A model generated the notes under the pieces. It was not told the origin of the DNA and ran no database searches. It saw only the letters and a program-made list of their open reading frames with translations. Positions 12,201 to 24,400 of a stretch of 64,000 nt of DNA are shown one piece after another. Made by a program: the position numbers and the translations under genes. Source of the DNA: Cristatella mucedo (lineage: Eukaryota; Bryozoa; Phylactolaemata; Cristatellidae); assembly GCA_009760855.2 (NCBI GenBank), contig WPIO01000041.1:1872001-1936000 (forward strand), read 5' to 3'. Positions within the stretch are counted from its first letter, which is position 1. The number at the start of each line of letters is the position of its first letter.

Positions 12201-15200
12201 GCGAGAGTTGTTCCTTGCAGATGGAACCATAAACTACGTAACATGCGCTATGGACAGCATAGGGTCAGCCGACGGCTGGAAGCTGTTCTCTGGTAACTTC
12301 CTCGTAAATGGTAAGTAACAAGAACAGTTTCGGTATGGCTCGACTGACACAAATAGAATACGAACTAGACAAATTGTATTCGTAGGGATAAGGTAACTCC
12401 TGTGGTGTTGGAAAGTTTTTTTTAAATCGGTTAGCGAGATAGGGGTGAATGGAGGGGCGGGTGAGGCAGCGACCAGGGACGCCCTCCATACGTATACCCC
12501 CGACTTTCACCCTACGGCGAAATTGCACCTCACTTCCAGCCCCTAAGCCTTATGGGTGTGGAAGAAAAAAAAATGATTTTAAGTCCTTAATTTTTGTGCC
12601 ACAGGTCTTATCTCCCCTGCGTAATAACATTTATATAAATTTAATAAATAATAAATAATATAAATAAATAATTAAATAACAATTAAAATTGAAAATTAAA
12701 AACAATAATACGCAGGTAAACCATTCAATTCAGAAAAGCGGGTGGTACAATCTTTAGCCTGGTGGGGCAGTAGATGTAATACATCGGTAGGACTCAAAGA
12801 ATGAAGGAACCTAAACGTGAGTGACAAATCCTCGAAGTCGATGCGTTGCTCGACTGGGAGCTAGTGAAGGTCGGAGAGAAGTGGTTTGATGTGGAAACTG
12901 TGATGCTCACGACAGACAAGCCTAGTTGCAGAGTTTTTAGCAAGCTGTAAGTACCTGAGTGCACTGGCCGGTAGACCAGCAAGCAGTGAGTTAAAAAAAG
13001 TTGAAAAATAATGTCACAAATGCATGGACCGATTACCAGGTGGTATCCATGTCTAAACAAGCCTGAAGTTTGCAATGTTATGTAGCTGAAAGTTGGCAGA
13101 CTTGACTGTGAAGCGCATGCGGACGTCTAAAGAAAGATCACACTTGAGCCTGAGACCTATATTTCATGCAGATTCAACGAGACACATGCTCTCAGAACCT
13201 ATTTGGAGCATTAGCCTTTCTAATTTCTGAATAATTCTTGGTTTGCCTATAACTAGTAAGTTGGTTTTTATTGTCAATCGATTTAAGAAAATCTGGTGCT
13301 ATTTATGCGTGGATGCCATCAATATATGCTGAAAGGGAATTGGGAGAATTCGACGTGCAGGCGTACTGGAAGTGATCAAAGCAAAGATGTAAGTGGGTGT
13401 CATCTGCAAGGAAGCGAAAGCCTAGATTGTGCTTGGAAATCACATCGGCAAGAGGGCAGTATAGATCGTGAAGGAATTGGACCATTTACAGACTCCTTAG
13501 ATACCTCATATTTAAGAGGTTTCTCGAATGATCTTTGTCCATTCACATCAACACTCTGGAGTCTCCCACTGAGATATGAACTGAACCATTTCAATGCAGT
13601 GCCAGCGATGCCCAGGCGAGATGAGAGGTGCACAAGAAGGACTTGGTGATCGCTGGTATCAAAAGTTGCTGAAAGATAGAGGAAAATAAGCAGACACTCC
13701 ACCTATGTCTGCATTCCTAAGTAGGTCGTTATACATCCGAAGAAATACTGATTATGTGGAGTGATTATCTCTAAAACCAGACTTAAACTTACTATCAAGG
13801 TTGGAAGTTTCAATTTATGAGTTCGGCTGGTCTGAAGCGACTTATATCAGAATCTTTGATAGAGGCGAGACTGGGCGGAAGTTGCTCAAGTTCTCTTGGT
13901 CTAGAGTCACTCTCTTGAGTATTTGCGTGACAACAGTCTTTATAAAGGGTGCTGGGGCATTACCTGTGGCTAAGGGCATATTTATGATGTTAGTTATGCA
14001 TGGCAGCAGCAGATCAATGCATCATGGAAGCACTACGGAGGAACTATAATCCAGAGAACTAGTTGTCTTCTTTGATTGGGGTATTAACTTCAGGACGATG
14101 TCACTTGTAACCTCCTTGAATGTGGATAGATATTGAGATGCTGCATGGAACAGAGGAACGGTATTCTAGGGGGATGCTGCAATCTAAGGGATTGACTCCC
14201 TGACCTTGTCTATCTATTTGACAAAAAAGCTATAGAAGAGATCAGCTAGATCATCCCAGGGATCACTAATTAAGGAGCTAACCTGGGAGCGGTTAAGTAG
14301 ATGGTTGATTGTCGACATCAGCATTTTTGGATTATGCACCTGAGATTCAACAATGTTTTTATAGAAGCTAGACTTTGCCTTTGCTAGGATCCATTGTTGC
14401 AATCTTCGGTATCTGTCAGATCCTCGTATGTCTGTCGATGGACAGTCAATCCTGATCTTGTGTGTGCTTTTCAAGCTTGTGTTTAGTAGACCTTGCAGTT
14501 TTTACGTCTGTGGTAAGCCATAGGCGGTCCGGGTGTGAGCGGACAGTGCGCTTAGTCAGAGGAGCAAACTCGTCGAGTATTTCAGCTAGTTTTGTGCCGT
14601 AGAAGTCTACCAAGGATGACAGGTGGGAGGGAGGATTTAGCAGCAGAGGCGAAGCAGATATTTTTGTACAGATAACATTGATGCCAAATGTCTTGAGGCT
14701 ACGCGATTCACCGGTGATACTCTTGCTGGTCTTGCCCTTACATAATAATCCAGGCTCCGCTTCTGGGTGAAATCAATCTACTCTGAAGAAGTAGGCCACG
14801 GTCTTAACCTATAGGTAAGGTTCGTGAATTTCGCAGTCCAGGTCGCGGTTTCATGTCCCGCAGTGGTAATCATTTATTGCCCATTTGCTAGTGGTGATGA
14901 CAGCCATGAAGTCTCTTCCACCTCCTTATAAGTGAGCCTCAAAATTGCTTAACCTGTAATTTGTATTACTAGTAGCGAACTCTGAAATTATGAAAATTGA
15001 AATCAATGGCCTGTGTATACGTAAGTCAGTGCATAGTTTTGCAAAGGAAAATTCCATTTTTCCAGTTAGTGCTTACAGTTCCTTTCGTGGCTGATGCTGC
15101 AGAACTTTTCTGCGCTCCGATTTCTCGCGATAAATCTCGCTTTTGCTGCCATCAAATTTTAATTGACGAGTGACTCCACAGGTCAGGCTCAAAGTGTGAC

Positions 15201-15900
15201 GAGTCTAGAATTTTACATCGAGGGACCATTGCCGGCTATGGATTTCATCGTGGACGCGGTTTCAATCCAAGAATTAGACTGGAAAAGCGAGGCCAACAAG
15301 CGAATCGAGGCTCTTCGCAAAAGAGACGTCAAAATAACTCTGACCACATCCGGTGGCGGATCAGCGGACAACGTAAAAATTCAGGTACGGCTTCAAGGTT
15401 TAAGCAAGCGTGACTTCGTGACACTACAAGGTGTTCCATAGGTGCCTGTCTAAGACCTCAACAAACATATTGTCACCCTAAATTTGGCCCGTAACATCTC
15501 ATGCTCAAGTCCACCTATCGGATATATTGGACGTCAGCGAGAGGCGGTGTGATGTGCCAACTGCGACGCTAGCGACAGACAAGCCTATTTGCATAATTTT
15601 GCAACAGCTGTAAACTCCTGAGTGCACAGACCGGTAGACCAGGATGTCACGAATGCGTTTAACAATTTAAATGAGATATCCCTGTCTAAACAAGCCCGAA
15701 TTTTAGCAATTATATTTAATTGAAAGTAGGCAGACTTGACTGTGGTGCTGACGCGGTCGTCTAATGAGTTGTAGGACATTTCCCCCAGGACGTCCCCCCT
15801 TCTGACATTCCCCCTCCTCCGGTAGGACATTTCCCCCTATGTTGATGAATGTATAACTAAGAATACAGATATATATATATATAGAGATAGATAGATATAT

Positions 15901-15958
<58 letters not shown>

Positions 15959-18900
15959 GATCAAGTGAAGTTCACGCTCGATTGAAATAAAATAAACTTG
16001 GTAAAGGCGGCGACTCGATAGCACGACCGACGGAGCGGTACGGCCAGCTCGGCCAGCGTAGTGGTGGCGGTCGGCGCGCGACGCCCGGTGCAGCAACGAC
16101 TGCGGCGGCGGTGGTGAGGTTTGGACGGGCGGCAGCCGGCGGTGCCGATGTCGGGAAGGGTTGTGGCAGCGGCGACAGCAGAGGCGTCGGCGGGCAGAGC
16201 TTTGACCTCGCACTTGGCGGTCTATCATTTTTTCATATTGGTTAATCAAGTGCATTATTAATATTATTATTATTATTACTGGTGGTCTGCCGAAAGCAGG
16301 GCCGCAGCATTTCTAATGACTATAATGTAGTAATATGTTATATATTATATACTATATAATATTTTTTAAAGATAAGTAAACAAGACGGTTTATATCGTGG
16401 CATTTCTATACGGGAGGGGAGACAATGCCCTACCCCGGGGGGGGAATGTCCTACACCTGGGGGAATGTCCGGTGGGGAAATTTTCAGGGATATCCGGGGA
16501 AAAGGCCGAGGGAAGGGGGTAAAAGTCCCTACCCTGCCTAATGAGAGGTCACTTTGGATCGTAATAACAAGATTTTGTGCAGATTCAACAGGGAAAATGC
16601 TAGCAGAGCGGATTTTGAGCGTCAGCCTTTCTAATTTTAATCATATTTTATAAACTAGTTAGTCCCAATCTCTTATCAGAAGCTAACGAAAGAGACAGTG
16701 ACATCTTAGTGAATTGCGCCCAAACGATTCGAGCAAGGCAGCTGAGATTTGCTCGCGTTGCATGGGCTATGGTTGGAGCTGGACATCTGCAGCTCTGTTA
16801 GGACGTCTCACTGGTTGCTCTAGTCAACGCTTACAGACTTTTCATATCAAGAAACGCCGGAAGCAATGCTGACATATTAAGATACGGTTGCTCCTCGCTG
16901 ATGCCGCGTTCTGTTACCGTCGGCGCACCTGCCTATACTAGTATTGGGTGCCTAAAGTCGTGATTCGCGGCCACTCGGGCCTCGCAGATATTTATCGTGC
17001 TATGTCGCGGACTGGCACCGTTACTAGCTCTGTATTTTCGACCTTGAAATACGTCATAGTAGAGGATGATACAGCGACCCGATGCAGCGAGCCGATACAG
17101 CGAAGCGCGTTGGTAAAAATTCTGAAATCGCGCTGTCATGGCCAGCATGCATTCTCTCCGATAATCGAGCGATGTGCCACGCATGCGTAGTTTTAAATTA
17201 CTCGCGCAAACTTTCGGCTTCCGTTACTTTAGGCCTTGAAAAGCCTAAAAAAGCGGAGTTTTATTGACAGGTAACCCAGAAGACACATCATTTTGGGTTT
17301 GGCACAGCTATCGACGCAGACATGCTTATCAATAATGCGAAATACAGGCAGTATTTTTTGGATCACTTCGAATGGGCCGTCTTTGAGAATGACATGAAAT
17401 GGTACGCAAACGAAGGTCAGCGAGGCCAGCTCACTTTCAGCAAAGCAGACGCAGCCATGAAAATTCTGGAAGACAACAAGTAAGTTGCGACAGCGTTTGT
17501 GATTCGAACTCCTTCATTTGAGTTTTGTCGCCTGGTGACGCCTGTGTTTTCCACTTTGGACAATCCTCATCCTATGTGCTGCCGGATATGACTTGAAATT
17601 GAGCCGATATCGGTATTTATCGACTCGGAACTGAAATTGTATCCTTTCCGCATTCTACATATTTTCAGAAAGAAACTGCGTGGACATACGGTCTTCTGGG
17701 CAGATAAATCGATGAATCCCTCGTGGGTTCAGCAGCTTACCGGAAACGACCTGGCGAATGCATGCTGGAAGCGTGTAGATGACTTAGTCGGACGCTACGC
17801 GGGCAGGTAAAAAAGGCTTCGACTTACGCACTTGCTTCAACTTAGCTGCACAGGTGCTAGTAATGCTAGACGTGGAACGCAGACTTTTCAGCTAGCGTTT
17901 CAAATAGAGGTCCGTAGCCGATTTTTGGAGTCTGAATATAAAATCTTCCCAGGCCTATTCGTAGACCTTATAATAATAATATTAATAATACATTTGTTAT
18001 AGATCCCTTAGAGAACTCAATCTCTTTTTTTCAGAGACCTCGTGATTTCACACCATTCATAAAGTTTTATTCGCAAGTTACCCGAAGCCACAGATCAATA
18101 AGATCTCTGGCTATTAGTATGCACTGAATCACGTGAAGGCAAGCATGCACATCGCACAGGAGCAAAAAGGCAACTACTTTAGGGCCAATAGAAAGCAGAC
18201 AGGAACAGATGCGTCTTAAGGCTAGACTTAAATATGACGCAAAGTGAGTTAATTTAGTGACCGAAGCAAAGAGAGAGTTCCTTACTTTTGATTCGTACAA
18301 GCTGGTCGTCCAAGTATTTCAGTTTAGGATGAGAAACTGCGAGATGACTAGAGGCCAAGGAGCGGGTGGGGTTCGAGAATACTTGAGGAGCAATGAGGTC
18401 AAGGACAATTAGGCTGGCTCAAGCGATTGAAACGACGTGTGAACCAAGCCGTGGATCTTAAAACTAGACTCTTGACATGGCGCAGAAATGAAGCCCGATA
18501 AGGAACGGTGTGGTGCAGCTGCTTTTGCGTAGTTGATGATAGACCATACGAGCTGCTGAGTTCTCCAACAATCGCTTGCGATTCAGGGCACAGGCTCGGA
18601 GTCTCCGATAAAGAGAATTACATTATTCTAGGCGTGATATCACAAACGCCAGCACTCTGATATCACAAACGCAAGCACTCGCATCTCTGTCGAATGCTGG
18701 TCTAAACATGCACTGAGTTTGGCTACATTTCTTAACTGAAGGTTGGCTGACCTGATTATGAAGATAGTGGGCTAATTACCACGTCTTTTCGTTCATTAAA
18801 AATTTATCTGTTTTTTAACAGCCTCATTCATGTAGCGGCAGAAATTACTTAGCGGCCATCACCGTCGCTTGAAGTGGCATTAAAGGACTGCCCTCCACAG

Positions 18901-19098
18901 GACTCGAACCCGCGACCTGGGTCATGAAGAGTGGCTAAGACTCGTGTGGTTTAGGCTTATGTAAGCTCTTTTTAATCTGAATCCTAGAGCAATTTGAACC
19001 TATTCTAATACTCCAGTAATGCGAGAAACTAATCCAGAGCGGTGGCTAGTTGCTATAAAAAAAACGGAAGAAGCAGCTGGAGCCTGCGCCGTGTGTTG

Positions 19099-19174
<76 letters not shown>

Positions 19175-21191
19175 GTCACCCTCTCTCTAGCTTGCTCGAG
19201 TTCACTTTTGGTATCTTCCACTTGTTCATTCTTCTCTCTTTCTGTCTCTTTCTGCCTCTTTGTCCCTGTCTATGTATTTATCTCTGTTCATTTCTCTGTT
19301 GCTCACGAAATTTTTTATGTGCACGTCGTTGCGTGTGTCCGCACGCCAAAGAGCTCGACTAAAAAGGCATTGACATTGACAATGTCAAAGCGTGGAAGTG
19401 GGCTGTGTGCCCTGAGATGCTTAGATGCTGTCCCCCCTCGTCGATAGCCCAGTAGCTATGCATGCAGCATCCTGCATCGCAAAAAGCGGCGTGGCTGTCC
19501 GAAGGTCCTATCCCACTAGACCGTTAACTTGCTAATAGCCCTACTCCAGTGCGAAAATCCAGTGGCCCGGCTGTTAGTAGCCACATACATCCAGCAGCTC
19601 AATCGAATGAAGCTAGCCTGCTTGCGACGCGTTTTTTTTAGCTCCAGTGGGGTGAGCTCTGCTGAAAAAAGTATCTACGAGGAATGTGGCATAACATGGC
19701 AACATGGCTCAGTTTCACGAAGCAATCCAAATGCGCTGCAATCGACGCTGCAACCCAGATGCGAGTGCGTCCGTTGCAAGGGCTACGAAGGGAAGTCAAA
19801 GAGTAGGATGAGAGGCAAAGCTTTGCAGGATCGAAGGACCTGTAGATTGTATTAATATTGATCTAACCTATTGATTGACAGTGCCTGCCATCGGCGCAGA
19901 AACGAAGATGAAGAAAGAAATGAGAAAAGGTTGAGACGTTTTGTTTTGGCGATGACATCGGCCAGAAGGAGTGCAGAGACTGTGAAAAGAAGGTGCGGTT
20001 AGACATGACCGCGAGATAAGCCGCACTTGTTGAGATGTTCAAAAATGGATGACAGACAGACTTTAACAGCTACGTTTTGACATATCTCTCTCTGACGTAA
20101 TACCTAACCCAGTTCAGCACTGCTCCGCTGGTACCTCGGCATGCAGATCTGATAGCTCTCTGATGGCCAACAGAATAAAATGTAGCTGCAGATTCAGGAG
20201 TAGCAAGTGCAGAGGCCGCACACCGATTAGCATTTCTCAGATGGTCATTTCGAATCCAGTGCAGAGCAGCACCGTGGAAGGCTTAGCACTAAATCCCGAT
20301 GAAACTTGCTCAATATCTAACGAACTGATGTAATCGTAAAGTCGATGGGCTAATCTAGTTTAGTGTTTCAATGATATGAATAGTCGAAGAGAGTCTGGAT
20401 CCAAGTTACGTAATTCTAATGATCGTGGGCGTGCTTTCAATGACTGGCCTGACTATTGCTGCTCTCTATTTCATCCAATTCTCTAATCCATCTTGTCTTA
20501 CCTAGAAGAATTTGGAGAATCATTCAGCTAAGTCAACATTGAAAAAATTGCTGATCAGTGAGCCTTTTTTGGAGCGGTCAGTAAGGTGGCTAAACAGAGA
20601 CATTCTTTTGGGTTTTCGTTGATCTGTGAACCCATTACTTCTCAATAAAATTGAAGAGGCTGTCCTGCGGCTATCCATTAGCCATCTCAGCACTTTCGGT
20701 GCACACGTTCATCTAACATTATTAAAGATTTGTATCCTCAAAGGCGCAGTCGGTGAAGTCAAGCTTCCGCTGTGCACAGAAACGCAGGGCAGACATCATT
20801 AAGCAGACGACATCTGGCTGCAGACAGCACTAAGTTGCGTGCGAGACAAGGCTCCGAGCAGGCATGAGACATGTGAAAGAAAGTGAACATTGCGAAAATT
20901 TCAAAATGCATGAGTATACTGAACTAAATTTGCTGCTCTGTTGGAAAAGTGAGTGGGTTGTATCGAACTTAAAGCCAATGTCAAAATAATCTGTTGGGTC
21001 AGTGTACTGGCCTACCAAAGGGACAGATAACACGTCACACCGGCCACTGGATGGGGTGCCAAAATCGGCGCCTAATACTGGAGGAAGGAGGCACCGTCTG
21101 TGTAGTTGGTCCCGGGCGCACAATGTCTCGAGAGCCCATTGTCCGTTTGTATGACAGATGCAGAGTAATAAGTTACTAGAGAGATAGGGGA

Positions 21192-21222
<31 letters not shown>

Positions 21223-21410
21223 GAAAGGCTGGGAACGAGGAAGAAAGATCGAGGGAAACAAATGGGCGAAAAGTATTGAGGCTGAATTACCTTCAGAGAA
21301 CTAACGACGGAGAAAATAAAAGACAACGAACGAACGAAAGCCTAAGAGACGGAGCGAGGAGAAAGGCAGAAATATTGAAGAGAAATAGAGACAGACATGG
21401 CTATAGAGAG

Positions 21411-21499
<89 letters not shown>

Positions 21500-24400
21500 T
21501 ACAGGGATCATCTATGTATGCACATTTTATGCACCTGGACTTATAGCAGCTGTCGCCGCCGCTGCCGCCCCACCCACCCACTCACCCACCTACCCGCTTT
21601 ATGATTGAATGAAGAGTTCCACCTCCGCTTTGTATATGCGCTTTCGCTCCAGGATTAAGCACTGGGATGTCAATAACGAGATGCTGCCACATAAGTTCTA
21701 CGAGCAAGCCTTTGGTAGCAAGCAAATCAACTACGACATGTATAAAAAGGTCAACGCCAAAGACAAGAACGCTCTATTATTTTTGAACGACTACAACGTA
21801 TTCGCCGTTAGCCAGAGGACTGACGTAAGCCAGCTAGCAAATATTCCGGCTAGCTGTGAACACGTGAATTTCGCTTGGAGTCTCTACTAACCCTTTTTAC
21901 CTCTATTAACCTGACCAATATATAAATGCCTTCATTTCTATTCTGAAAATACACGGACTAGGAAATGTAACGTTTATACAGTACAGGGCCAACTCATGTT
22001 CCCTGAGTTCTCGAAAATAGGTGCATCTTAATCCACATGACATCTTTATACGCCATGGTGTTAAGAGCAGTGGTTGTATTTCCTATGGAAGACAGAACCA
22101 CTTCTAAATATCACCCAAATAATTTTAGCTAATTGTTTTTGGAAAGACTTTGATGTGTAATCAATTCGAGCCACTAGTTTAGACTGCTTAGGCTTTTGCC
22201 CCTGGGGTCAAGGGTCAAGGGTCAAGGATTCTTGCTGCTCGTGATCCGGGTAGTGATTTCGAGTCCTGCAGTGGGTGATACTTTATTTTCCACTGCAAGT
22301 GGCGGCGATAGCGGTTAAGGCTCTTGTGCCCGTATATAAATAAATAAGGCTGTTAAATCAGCTAACCTTTTATCTAAGGAATCCTCGGTCCTTGTGCAAT
22401 AAAAAATCCTAATAATACTCGATACAGCTCTTGACTATGCCCTTGACCTGACCGGTATGTTGTCAAACACAACCCGATTGAAATCGACTACCAGCCCGAT
22501 AGCAACTTACACCAGCCATATGGCTGCATTTTCTTTACACCTCAAGGCCAGCAAAACTAGGTCAAGATCATCAACAAACCAAGGTCAAGGTCAATGAAAC
22601 TGTGGTAGAGTAGCGATTGTCACTCACTCGTCATTCTCAAGCCATTTACCGTTGACGCAAAGCTGCCTTGTCGACCGAAAACCGTCTCAATAAAAACACC
22701 ATCTAAAAGTAAGTGAAAAAATCTTTAATTTGATACCCTGCTTACTAAAATCCTATATCGAAACTTTAAATTTAGCAAAGGTAAATCACTCTAAAGAGTA
22801 AAAACTATAGAAGATATATAAAGAGTTGCAACTATAAAGTGATCTCATAAATGGTAACTTAGATATAGTCTTTCTAGTAGCTCTGCTGGATCTTTCGAAA
22901 GTTTTTGATACCATTAATCCTTTTTGAGCGCTTGTCATTGAAGCTATGCATCGCTGGTCCTTTCCTGCAATGATTTAGATGCCATCTCAGTGACAGAAAT
23001 CGGTGCAGTGACGCTCGACGGATAGCAGCTATCCAAGTAGCCTCTTAAAAATGGGATACTCACTACTGTGTCCACTTTTCTTCACAAGGGGGAATCACCC
23101 TCTGGTCATTGTAATCGCCACGTATACCGTAAAAGCTGTCTCTTTTTAGGTTAAATGATTTGCAGTTGTACCTGTGCTTTGATTACTCCCAGAACATCGA
23201 TCCGGCTCAACTGCCATGCAGGATGTGTAGTAGAAACTGTTATTCAATGTCTGTCAATTCTAAAGGTCTTTTCTTAAATGGATATTATTAAGGGACTGCA
23301 GGGGCCATCCATGGTCTAGTACAACAATAGTGTATGCATAGCATTCCAACGCTGAGTCATTGCGACACTCTCAGTATAGCATGTGAGCTTCACACTAAAT
23401 ATTCTCTGGCGAGATACACGTGCTACTGTTACCAATGGTGGCAGAGGTCAATAGCCCTCCAGGTACCAAGTTCTCATTATTAGTACACCTGCACTGCCTG
23501 CTCAGAAAGAGTTCAGACTCGTCTCTCCTGCTTAAAGCTTTAGACTTTAAAACTGCATACGGTTTCTGCAGTACTTTTTGCAAGCTTTAATACAAGTAAC
23601 TCGTGCAGGAAACGCTAATTGCTGCAAATGAATTCCTGGAGTATTAATGATTACGTGCTACTATAAGTGACACTAATACCCGAGTAATATTTCACAGCCT
23701 GGGCATTGCTCCATTGCTTGTCTGTACAGTTTCGTAATGCTCTGTTATTAAAATACCCGGAGACTTGTATTTGATGACAGAATGCCCCTGAAGGCTCCTG
23801 AGCGTTGACCCCTTGTCATCATAAGAGATAACTTTGAGCAGTTACTGTCATAGAGGAAATTGTAAATCTTTCTTTGAAGGCATACTTAGCCCAAGCCAAG
23901 GAGTTCCTGCAAGCTGGAGTACCAGTTCATGGCATCGGAGTTCAAGGTCACTTTGGATCGAGACAGTCGCCGAGTGAATTGGTGGCAAGGTTAGACAAAC
24001 TTGCTCAGGCTGGTCTGCCAATATGGGTGACAGAGCTGGACTACACCGATACTGATGTAAATAGGAGAGCCGATGTTCTGGAAGAGATCCTGCGAGTAGC
24101 ATTCAGGTGAGAGTCGCATTCAGGCGCATAGCACAGATTCTATTTTTTGTGCTGTGGTTTTAATAGCATACACTTGCATTAGGTGAGCAAAAAAATCTTG
24201 TTGCAAAATCTGATTCCCGACTATCGCTGGTTATTTTTAGTTTCAAAATCAAAAACAGCCATGTGTCTGGCTGAGGGAAGCCAGCCTATGATATACCGAT
24301 ACATTTGTGACGCTGGTTGCCAAATACGGCAGTAGCAAAAATCAAGAAGAAAACGCTCAGTTTAATTTCAAGGTTAATCAGTTCAAAAATCGTGAACAAA

